From NCBI GenBank assembly GCA_024280815.1, contig JAJRPL010000434.1:1-23315 (forward strand): a stretch of DNA of 23,315 bases, written 5' to 3'. The stretch comes from Bacteroidota bacterium (lineage in GTDB: Bacteria > Bacteroidota > Bacteroidia > Flavobacteriales > Flavobacteriaceae). Shown piece after piece: positions 8,641 to 15,889 of the stretch (the stretch's first letter is position 1; each line of letters begins with the position of its first letter). Under the pieces are notes generated by a model that was given only the letters and a program-made list of their open reading frames with translations, made no database searches and was not told the origin of the DNA. The position numbers and the translations under genes are program-made.

Positions 8641-9177
8641 ATGAAAAAATTTGATAACACAAAACAAAATAGACATATTTATTGGAACCCTTATTTTGGA
8701 GGATTACTACTCGGGCTTTTAATCATCTTTACCTTTTACATTACAGGTAGAGGGCTGGGGGCTAGCGGAGCCATGAAAAGTAGTGTGGTAGCCATTGTAG
8801 ATACCGTAACTCCAAAACATGCAGAGAACAATGCTTATTATAGTAAATTTATTAATGATGATAAATCACCATTAAATACTTGGTTAGTATTAGAAGCTTT
8901 AGGTGTATTAGTTGGTGCTTTTCTTTCTGGTGCTTTAACAGGAAGAATAAAATTAAAAGTTCAGCACTCTCCAAAAATCACAAAAAAAAGAAGGCTAATA
9001 TTTGCCTTAATTGGCGGAATACTGTTTGGTTTAGGAGCTCAAATTGCTAGAGGATGCACAAGTGGTGCTGCCTTAAGCGGTGCCGCAGTACTATCAACTG
9101 GAGGGTTTATAACCATGATAACTATTTTTGGTGGTGGTTATTTATTTGCCTATTTCTTTAGAAAAAACTGGATTTAA
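8641..9177 (+). CDS. YeeE/YedE family transporter, half-size protein 1
   Basis: A 178-residue membrane protein of the Sulf_transp (YeeE/YedE) family, whose characterised members import thiosulfate through conserved cysteines. The signature is GAQIARGCTSGAALSGAAVLS, cited here in part: ARGCTSGAALSG with its conserved Cys. An N-terminal helix, a periplasmic-looking stretch (about 45-80) and three further helices are seen. Full-length YeeE has two such repeats in about 350 residues; here the repeats are on two proteins, this one and the next, which begins 18 bp later. A thiosulfate or other sulfur-oxyanion/sulfane import role is inferred. Confidence 0.85.
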   Translation: MKKFDNTKQNRHIYWNPYFGGLLLGLLIIFTFYITGRGLGASGAMKSSVVAIVDTVTPKHAENNAYYSKFINDDKSPLNTWLVLEALGVLVGAFLSGALTGRIKLKVQHSPKITKKRRLIFALIGGILFGLGAQIARGCTSGAALSGAAVLSTGGFITMITIFGGGYLFAYFFRKNWI

Positions 9178-9195
9178 TTATAAAAAACATAAATT

Positions 9196-9786
9196 ATGGG
9201 ACCTTTAATTCCAAACGAACTTATTCCTTACGAATGGAATAATATTATTGCACTACTTATCGGAATTGCATTCGGATATATTTTAGAAGCCTCAGGATTT
9301 TCATCCTCACGTAAACTGGCTGGCGTATTTTACGGATATGACTTTGTTGTTTTAAAAGTATTTTTTACGGCCGCAATTGTTTCAATAATAGGCTTATTAT
9401 ACATGGATTACTTAGGTTATGTAGATATAGGTCAATTATATATACATCCAACATATTTATGGGGAGCAATTATTGGTGGTATTATAATGGGTGCAGGATT
9501 TGTAGCGGGAGGTTTTTGCCCAGGTACAAGCTTATGTGGCGTTGCCATTGGTAAAATAGATGCTATGGTTTATGTAGTGGGTATTATGATTGGTGTCTTT
9601 ATTTTTTCAGAATTATACACATTTTTTGAGCCCATTTATAACGGATACTTTCAAGGTAACATTACATTAATGGATTCACTAGGTGTTTCACCTTTTTGGT
9701 TTATCCTGTTCTTTACGATTTTTGGAGTAGTCGCTTTCGCAGCATCAGACTTGGTTAGAAAAAGAGTTAAAAAAGTGTTTTATTAA
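9196..9786 (+). CDS. YeeE/YedE family transporter, half-size protein 2
   Basis: A 196-residue membrane protein with five or six hydrophobic helices, partner of the preceding half-transporter. Family marks are FGYILEASGFSSSRKLAG in the first helix-loop and AGGFCPGTSLCG around residues 105-116, with two cysteines suited to handling thiosulfate or sulfane sulfur. The pair resembles the two-gene YeeE/YedE sets often found beside rhodaneses and sulfur dioxygenases in other bacteria. It lies 33 bp before the first Cys-less rhodanese gene, same strand. Confidence 0.85.
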   Translation: MGPLIPNELIPYEWNNIIALLIGIAFGYILEASGFSSSRKLAGVFYGYDFVVLKVFFTAAIVSIIGLLYMDYLGYVDIGQLYIHPTYLWGAIIGGIIMGAGFVAGGFCPGTSLCGVAIGKIDAMVYVVGIMIGVFIFSELYTFFEPIYNGYFQGNITLMDSLGVSPFWFILFFTIFGVVAFAASDLVRKRVKKVFY

Positions 9787-9819
9787 CCCAAGGTAAATCT
9801 TGGGGAAAATTTAAGAGAA

Positions 9820-10476
9820 ATGATTAATAGAAAATTAGCAAAGTTTTTATCGTTACAATACGTTGTCTTAGCTCTAATTTTAATTTTAGCTGCAGCAGGA
9901 TTATTACTTTTACCAAAATACGTAAAGCATGAAGGAATCGATACTAAAGAATTATTGAGTAATACTTTTAGTAATGAAAGATATATTTCTACAGATGAGC
10001 TGGCAAACAACATTGTAAATCAAGATCCTTCTTTTATTCTAATTGATGTAAGAGACTCTATAAGTTTTAAAAAAAATAGTTTGCCTAATGCGATAAACAT
10101 TCCTTTAAAAAAAATATTAAATGAAGAAGCTTCAGCCTATTTAGATCAAGATCAGTTTGACGTTGTATTATATTCTAATACCAACTTTTATGCAGACCAA
10201 GCTTGGATGCTATGTAATAGATTAGGGTATAAAAATTTACGTGTTTTAAAAGGTGGAATTAACGAATGGTTTCATACGATAATAAATCCGACAAAGCCAA
10301 CTGAAAACATGCCTGCAACGGCTTTTGAATTGTATTCATTTAGAAAAGCTGCTAGTATGTATTTTGGAGTTGCATATCTAGATGCTATTCCTAAAAAGGT
10401 TGTAAAAAAAGTTGTTCGTAAAAAAGTAAAAACAGTTAAAAAGAAGAAAAAAAAGAAACCTGAAGGTGGTTGTTAA
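9820..10476 (+). CDS. Membrane-anchored rhodanese-like protein without catalytic Cys, PEGGC tail (1)
   Basis: A 218-residue protein: one N-terminal membrane helix (about 13-33), a single rhodanese fold (about 55-155, with LIDVRDS at 74-80 and VLKGGINEW at 142-150), then a Lys/Val-rich tail (191-214) ending PEGGC. In active rhodaneses the loop reads Y-C-x-x-G; here it is Y118-S119-N-T-N, so the catalytic Cys is replaced by Ser. Basic residues before the helix place the domain outside the cytoplasm. The terminal Cys218 could act as a substitute sulfur carrier, but that is inference. The next gene encodes a paralogue with the same tail. The frame is intact. Confidence 0.85.
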   Translation: MINRKLAKFLSLQYVVLALILILAAAGLLLLPKYVKHEGIDTKELLSNTFSNERYISTDELANNIVNQDPSFILIDVRDSISFKKNSLPNAINIPLKKILNEEASAYLDQDQFDVVLYSNTNFYADQAWMLCNRLGYKNLRVLKGGINEWFHTIINPTKPTENMPATAFELYSFRKAASMYFGVAYLDAIPKKVVKKVVRKKVKTVKKKKKKKPEGGC

Positions 10477-10510
10477 AAGCTCTTCTGCAAAATAATAAAA
10501 GTTTGAACAG

Positions 10511-11118
10511 ATGAAAGAACTAGAAAAAACAAAAAGGATATCTATCGCAGCAATTTTAGCAATTTTAGCAATTGTAATTGCAGTATTGTCTTTTAAAAAA
10601 CCTAAACATCTTTATGCTATTAACACGAAAGATACTTTAGAAAAAATCACAACTTATGATTATTTTATTAGTCTTGATAAAATTAACAATCCTGATTATG
10701 TTTTAGTAGATCTTAGAAATCAACATGAATTTGATAAAGGTCATCTAAAAGGTGCTATTCATGTTTATGCCCCAGAAATTTTAAGTGAAATTAATTCTGA
10801 TATTTTAAAAGATTTAAAAGAGAACTCTAAAAAAATCATACTCTATGCTACTAATCCAAATGAGGCCATCAGTTCTTATATGCTTTTATACCAGTTGGGC
10901 TATGACGATATAAAAATTTTGTGTGTAGAAAATAGTTATCACCAAAATAAATTAATCACCAAAATGTTAGTGTAGAAAAATCAAATATAGATATTAATAA
11001 ATTCATTGCAGAGTCTATTAAAAAAGCAGCTATAAAACCAAAACCAATAATTCAAAAAAAGAAAAAAGTTGTTGCTTTTAAAAAGAAGAAAAAAAGAAAA
11101 CCTGAGGGAGGTTGTTAA
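10511..11118 (+). pseudogene. Membrane-anchored Cys-less rhodanese-like protein (2), frameshifted before its PEGGC tail
   Basis: A paralogue of the preceding gene. The first frame runs to a TAG at 10973-10975 (154 aa): one membrane helix (about 11-27), then a rhodanese fold (LVDLRNQHEFDKGHLKGAIH at 65-84) whose catalytic Cys is replaced (Y112-A113-T-N-P). The tail is present but out of frame: from about 10951 to 11118 another frame reads through NVSVEKSNIDINKFIAES into a Lys-rich stretch ending KKRKPEGGC and a stop. One added A in the CCAAAATG at 10959-10966 would join them into a 202-residue protein like its neighbour. Similarity of the two tails argues that the break is recent or a sequence error. 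Confidence 0.8.
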
Positions 11119-11289
11119 AAATCATTTGAACCCCAATACTGCTTTTTTTTAACCGTTTCGAACTGCAAACTTTATTTCACCCACTTTATGTATTAGAATT
11201 TTTATTACATCTATACATCTTTTTAAATTATACCGATCATCTATATTTCTTCTGAATTAATACAAAATTAGAGTTTAAAACACTGTAGT

Positions 11290-12422
11290 TTAGAAACCTA
11301 TATTGATGTCAAGTCGTATTCTATTCCCAGTTTCCTTTGCTATTCCAAACGGAATTAATTGATCAACTATAAAATACCTCATTTTTAAATTCATTTTTCT
11401 ACCAAGAGCTAATCCAGCCATAATTTCTAAACCTTTAAAATTTGTTAATCTTCCGTCTGGTGACTCATAAGATGAATAATCCCACCTTGTCCAATCGTTT
11501 TGGGCTAAAAAATCTACAGCAGCAAATTTTTCAAGATACACATAAGTCAATCGCATTTTCCAATCTCCTTTCTTTTTTAATTTACCCATACTTGTACTAA
11601 CTACAATACCTTGCTTTTGATTTCTGAACTTTAACGGAATTGCTTCATTAGCTTTTAAATTTTGTAAATTATGGTAATAATCTATTTCTACAGCAACTTT
11701 TGGTCTTATATAAATATCTTTTTTCGTACCAATATGAACAATTGAATAGTCTAAGGCATAAGTTTCATTGCCATCTGGTATATTCGGAATCTTATTAAAA
11801 TAATAGAAAGCAGAAAATATTTTTAATCGATTTTGTAAATGACTTGTTACAAATTGAATTCCTTGAAAATAACTGTCAGAATCTAGAGAATTTCTATTGG
11901 TGGCTAAAATAAAATGACCCGTGTTTATTTGTAACGATTGTATTAATTTAGCATCAAAATGAAAAGTTCCGCTAAGCGAAATACCTTCTGGAAAAACATT
12001 ATCACTCCAAAAAAGTTCATTTTGTTTTTCAAAAGGAAAAGTGTTTTTTCCTAACCAAGACGAAAACCATTTATAGTTGAATTTTACATAGGCCTTTTCG
12101 AATGCTATGGGCAATGTACTAAACTCTTTAAAACCTTCACCTAATGTTAATTGAGGGTCTTGTTGTTTTTTAGGATCTCCTGTACGTAATCTAAGCCCAA
12201 ATGAAGCCCAATTATTGTAATGATACAGAGCTCCAAAACGAGCTCTATAACGTAAGCGGGTTCTATCATCCCGATAGGTTCCATCAGATTTACGTGAATT
12301 CCAATCCTGTTCCACTCTAAATCTAAAATCGCCTGAAAAAGATAGTTTTGTTTTATATTATCTTTTTGAGCAATCAATAGTGTAGAGGCTGATAATAGTA
12401 ATATGTTTATGATTCTCTTCAA
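11290..12422 (-). pseudogene. Outer-membrane putative porin (Porin_5-like), frameshifted after the signal peptide
   Basis: The minus-strand reading starts at the ATG at 12422 with a signal peptide (MKRIINILLLSASTLLIAQ). After about KDNIK the correct continuation moves to another frame: TKLSFSGDFRFRVEQDW, then a long beta-rich sequence (DRTRLRYRARFG, WASFGLRLRTGDP, WLGKNTFPFEKQNELFW) ending IRLDINIGF with the C-terminal Phe of outer-membrane barrels. The first frame leads into a different ORF of no likeness. One extra A in the ATAAAAC run near 12347-12353 would restore 377 residues. It resembles putative porins of Bacteroidota and proteobacteria. Its cargo is unknown; its place inside the sulfur locus suggests sulfur anions. 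Confidence 0.8.
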
Positions 12423-12441
12423 ATTACCCGTCTTATCAATA

Positions 12442-12449
12442 CAAATATA
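12442..12449 (-). promoter_or_regulatory. -7 element for the minus-strand porin
   Basis: On the minus strand TATATTTG (12449 to 12442) matches TAnnTTTG and lies 19 bp before the ATG at 12422. No -33 TTG is evident. The rest of the 297-bp divergent gap contains the dyad-bearing promoter at 12630-12672 facing the other way; I see no gene between them. Confidence 0.5.
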
Positions 12450-12629
12450 GTTATTTATCTGTTTATTTTTTTAAATCACTATATATTTGATGCTTTTTAC
12501 TAGAGGTTACTTTAACCAAGACTCTCATATCTAAAATCACTACTTTTTCCTTATCTAAACAACCAATAAAACCTCAATCTGTTATGTAACAAATGATACT
12601 GAGTATAATGATTATTTTTTGTATAAAAG

Positions 12630-12672
12630 TGACAAAGGTCATTAAAAAAAATAGCATTTAGATATAATTTTA
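12630..12672 (+). promoter_or_regulatory. Crp/Fnr-type dyad plus -7 element upstream of the tandem-rhodanese operon
   Basis: TGACAAAGGTCA at 12630-12641 is a perfect 4-bp-arm dyad with a 4-bp centre, giving the same TGA-N6-TCA spacing as 4813-4830. TAATTTTA at 12665-12672 is a -7 element with one mismatch to TAnnTTTG. Centre-to-element distance is 29.5 bp, identical to the Mo-operon promoter. Shared regulation of the two operons by one Crp/Fnr protein is inferred from this. Confidence 0.5.
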
Positions 12673-12719
12673 AACTAGAATTACATATATCAAATAGTTC
12701 AATTTAAAATAATTATATC

Positions 12720-13718
12720 ATGAAAAAATCATCATCACACTTAGCTATTTTATTCATTTTAGCAACTGTATTTTTTGGCAGTTTTAAAAGTTATAGTCAA
12801 AATAATTTAACTACAGATACTGCAAGTGAGTTTGAAATACTATTAAACCATATTGAATCAAACAATAATTTTATTAATAGTGATACCTACCCTGCTTCAG
12901 TCTCTGCTTCTGAAGTTAAAAAGAATATAAAAAACCCAAAATATCATATTATTGACATCAGAAATGAAGCTTGGTTTGAATATGGACATATCAAAGGTGC
13001 TGTAAATGTTAAATCGGCTGATTTACTTACTTATTTCGAAAACAAAATCAAACCTAAAGAGTACGACAAAATTGTATTACTCTGTTACTCAGGACAGTCA
13101 TCTGCTCTTTTTACTATGTTATTAAGACTCGCAGGTTATGATAATACATACAACATGAAATGGGGTATGAGTGCATGGAGACTTGACTTTGCTGAAAACA
13201 CTTGGCTAAAATTTACAAGCAATGATTATGCTTCAAAATTAGAAACCAATAAAAATTCTAAACCAGAAAAAGGTGATTTCCCGACCATCAATACAGGAGA
13301 AACTGAAGCTGAAAGTATTTTAAAAATCAGATTAGAAAAAGCATTTGCAACACCTTATAAAGAATATATCATCAATGCTACTGATGTTTTTAAAAACCCA
13401 ACCAATTATTATATTGTAAATTATTGGGATATTGAGAAATATAATCAGGGTCATATCCCTGGTGCAGTTCAATACCAACCAAAAACATCAATATCTTCAA
13501 AAACTGATTTATTCACACTTCCAATAGATAAAAAAATAGTGATTTACGGTTCAACAGGCCAAAGTACCGCATGTGTGGTTGCCTATCTTAATCTATTAGG
13601 CTATGATGCAGGGAACTTAGCTTATGGAGCCAATAGCTTTATGAACCAGATACTAAAAGAGAAAGGCTGGAATGCTTTTACACAAAAAGAAATTAATACA
13701 TACCCTGTAATTGAATAA
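12720..13718 (+). CDS. Exported tandem rhodanese; only domain 1 keeps the catalytic Cys
   Basis: A 332-residue secreted protein with a cleavable-looking signal peptide (residues 1-27, ending SYSQ) and two rhodanese domains. Domain 1 (about 60-158) has HIIDIRNEAWFEYGHIKGAV and the active loop LCYSGQSS with Cys122. Domain 2 (about 215-315) has YIVNYWDIEKYNQGHIPGAV but its loop is IYGSTGQST, with Gly277 where the Cys should be. Such one-active-domain layout is common in thiosulfate sulfurtransferases, though there the active domain is usually the second. Likely a periplasmic sulfane-sulfur transferase. It begins the operon rhodanese-rhodanese-porin. Confidence 0.88.
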   Translation: MKKSSSHLAILFILATVFFGSFKSYSQNNLTTDTASEFEILLNHIESNNNFINSDTYPASVSASEVKKNIKNPKYHIIDIRNEAWFEYGHIKGAVNVKSADLLTYFENKIKPKEYDKIVLLCYSGQSSALFTMLLRLAGYDNTYNMKWGMSAWRLDFAENTWLKFTSNDYASKLETNKNSKPEKGDFPTINTGETEAESILKIRLEKAFATPYKEYIINATDVFKNPTNYYIVNYWDIEKYNQGHIPGAVQYQPKTSISSKTDLFTLPIDKKIVIYGSTGQSTACVVAYLNLLGYDAGNLAYGANSFMNQILKEKGWNAFTQKEINTYPVIE

Positions 13719-13745
13719 CACTAATCATTTTAAAAACTTAACATT

Positions 13746-14738
13746 ATGAAAAATTTAAGCTCATTATTAATTGGGATAGTATTGATACCTATACTATTTC
13801 TAACCTCATGTGATAGAGGCGAAGATATTGTAGATAATCAAACCTCTGCATTTGTATTAATGAAAGACCATATGACTGCTAACCATCTAGATCTCAATAA
13901 GATTCTTGAAAATGATGATGGTGAAAAATTTGTTGTAGGACCTCCTGCCACTGCAGACTTACAAACATTTTTAAATAAATATTACATTTTAGATATTAGA
14001 AAAAGTGATGCTTTTACAGCAGGACACATCCAAGGAGCTAAAAACATACCTTTTAGTGCTATTTTAACTGAAGCTGAAAATGCTGGATCAAAACCAATTC
14101 TAATGGTTTGTTACACAGGACAAACAGCATGTTACGCGACATCATTATTACGTATGTATGGCTATACAAATACACGAGCTCTAAAATGGGGTATGTCTGG
14201 ATGGAATGCTTCTACAGCAGGACCTTGGAATAATAATACTGGTAATATAGCTGATGGACATACCAATTGGTCATATGCCAACGCCCCTGCAAACTCAGTA
14301 TTTACAGACCCAACCATATCAAGTTTTTCTGCTGATGGTGCTCAAATCCTTAAAGAAAGAGTAGAAAAGGTAGTTTCAGAAGGATTCAAAACCATTTCTG
14401 GATCTGAAGTATTAGAAGCTCCTAGCAGCTATTTTATTAATAATTATTTTAGTGAAACTGATTATTTAGGATTTGGTCATATCAATGAAGCATACCGTAT
14501 TAAAGAAGATTTATTACTTGTTGGCAATGGTTACCTAGGCTTAAACTCAGATAGTAAAATTGTTAGCTATTGTTATACAGGTCAAACTTCTGCGGTATTA
14601 ACAGCATGGTTAAGAGTCTTAGGATACGATGCCTATAGCTTAACATTTGGTATGAATGGATTGCACCATTCTAATACAGCTTGGGCAAGTAACAAATGGG
14701 GATCATCTGTACCTAAAAATTTACCATTGATTAATTAG
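13746..14738 (+). CDS. Tandem rhodanese lipoprotein with two catalytic Cys
   Basis: A 330-residue lipoprotein: the lipobox is FLTSC with lipidated Cys22. Two rhodanese domains follow (about 65-160 and 215-325). Both loops hold a cysteine: VCYTGQTA (Cys122) and YCYTGQTS (Cys276). The GHIQGAKNIPF and FGHINEAYRI segments and the KWGMSGW end of domain 1 support the fold. It is a close relative of the preceding tandem rhodanese (same KWGMSxW element), suggesting gene duplication. It starts 27 bp after it. Lipid anchoring suggests it holds sulfane sulfur at the periplasmic face of a membrane. Confidence 0.88.
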   Translation: MKNLSSLLIGIVLIPILFLTSCDRGEDIVDNQTSAFVLMKDHMTANHLDLNKILENDDGEKFVVGPPATADLQTFLNKYYILDIRKSDAFTAGHIQGAKNIPFSAILTEAENAGSKPILMVCYTGQTACYATSLLRMYGYTNTRALKWGMSGWNASTAGPWNNNTGNIADGHTNWSYANAPANSVFTDPTISSFSADGAQILKERVEKVVSEGFKTISGSEVLEAPSSYFINNYFSETDYLGFGHINEAYRIKEDLLLVGNGYLGLNSDSKIVSYCYTGQTSAVLTAWLRVLGYDAYSLTFGMNGLHHSNTAWASNKWGSSVPKNLPLIN

Positions 14739-14759
14739 TAAAATTTAAAACATATTCAA

Positions 14760-15800
14760 ATGAAAAATATATTTTCAATACTTTGTATACTTGTTTTTTC
14801 ATTTCAAGTAAATCATACAATAGCACAAGGTTGCGTAGATGAGGACCCATCTAGCAAAGACACCTTGAACGCGAACAAGCCAAAAATATTTGGTTATATA
14901 CAACCTCAATACGACTATACATTTAATGATGCTAATGAAAATAGCTTTAGGTTTAAAAGAGCAAGAATAGGCGTTAGAGGTAAAATTAAAGGCAATTTTT
15001 CGTATTACTTTATGTTAGAAACTAGTCCGTTTATTGGAAGTTCAGGTGATGCTTATCTTATGGATGCTTTTGTCTCATATAAACATTCTAATTGGGTTAA
15101 AGTTTCAGTTGGTTCATTTAAACAACCTTTCGGATTAGAAGTAATGACGCCTTGTAATAATCTTACCACCATTGATAGATCTATTGTTGCTGATCAATTA
15201 GTGGCTCCACAAAGAGATTATGGGTTGATGTTGTTAGGCGGTAATAAATACACTAAACTTAACTATGCTGTAGCATTAATGAATGGTAGAGGATTAGGTG
15301 TAAAAGACAACAATGCTAAGAAAGACATTGTTGGTAGAGCTACTTATAAAATTGTTGATTTTTTGACAATAGGTGGTAGTTTTAGATATGGATACCCAAG
15401 TAATGATACTGACACACGAACTACTTATGGTGGCGATATAGCATTCACTTTCAATAAGTTAAAAATACAAGGAGAGTACATTTACGACGAAGGAGATTAC
15501 AATCGTGCTAGCGGTGGCGGATGTGGCTCTACCCCAGTTGAATTAGGTGAAAAAAGAGATGGTGCCTATGGTATGATATCTTATGATATTAGCGAAAAGT
15601 TTCAGCCTGTTTTTAAATATGAATATTTTGATCCGAATATTGATGTGAAAAAAATTGGATATCAAGAAATGATGACTATTGGTTTTAACTATTTCTTTAA
15701 TAAGAAAGTGAGACTACAACTCAATTATCAAGCTCATATTGAAACCTATATTAATGTTGATAACGATATTCTTTTAGCTCAAGTACAATTTAAGTTTTAA
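14760..15800 (+). CDS. OprP/OprO-like outer-membrane porin
   Basis: A 346-residue beta-barrel protein with signal peptide (residues 1-22, ending TIAQ). GYIQPQYDYTFND with FRFKRARIGVRGKIKGNFSY and SVGSFKQPFGLEVMTP are hallmarks of phosphate-selective porin O/P family proteins. It ends LAQVQFKF with the C-terminal aromatic typical of outer-membrane barrels. The family passes anions; in this operon, behind two exported rhodaneses, uptake of thiosulfate, tetrathionate or similar anions is a reasonable inference. A Gly-Cys-rich loop (GGGCGSTP) is unusual. A terminator hairpin follows at 15811-15842. Confidence 0.85.
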   Translation: MKNIFSILCILVFSFQVNHTIAQGCVDEDPSSKDTLNANKPKIFGYIQPQYDYTFNDANENSFRFKRARIGVRGKIKGNFSYYFMLETSPFIGSSGDAYLMDAFVSYKHSNWVKVSVGSFKQPFGLEVMTPCNNLTTIDRSIVADQLVAPQRDYGLMLLGGNKYTKLNYAVALMNGRGLGVKDNNAKKDIVGRATYKIVDFLTIGGSFRYGYPSNDTDTRTTYGGDIAFTFNKLKIQGEYIYDEGDYNRASGGGCGSTPVELGEKRDGAYGMISYDISEKFQPVFKYEYFDPNIDVKKIGYQEMMTIGFNYFFNKKVRLQLNYQAHIETYINVDNDILLAQVQFKF

Positions 15801-15810
15801 TCATTAATTT

Positions 15811-15842
15811 AAAAACTCTTTAATGAGAATTAGAGAGTTTTT
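15811..15842 (+). terminator. Intrinsic terminator after the rhodanese-porin operon
   Basis: AAAAACTCT at 15811-15819 pairs with AGAGTTTTT at 15834-15842, giving a 9-bp perfect stem that ends in a T tract. It lies 11 bp after the porin stop. Confidence 0.6.
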
Positions 15843-15855
15843 ATTTCCAAAACAC

Positions 15856-15863
15856 TACATTTG
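15856..15863 (+). promoter_or_regulatory. -7 element for the Crp/Fnr regulator gene
   Basis: TACATTTG at 15856-15863 matches TAnnTTTG exactly. It overlaps a possible GTG start at 15863, so the GTG at 15890 is the more likely start. No -33 TTG is seen. A weak dyad, TAATGAGAATTA (15821-15832), sits at the same 29.5-bp distance as the two stronger dyads, which could mean autoregulation, but it also lies in the terminator loop. Confidence 0.45.
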
Positions 15864-15889
15864 TGCAAACCATATACCTTTATCTAAAC

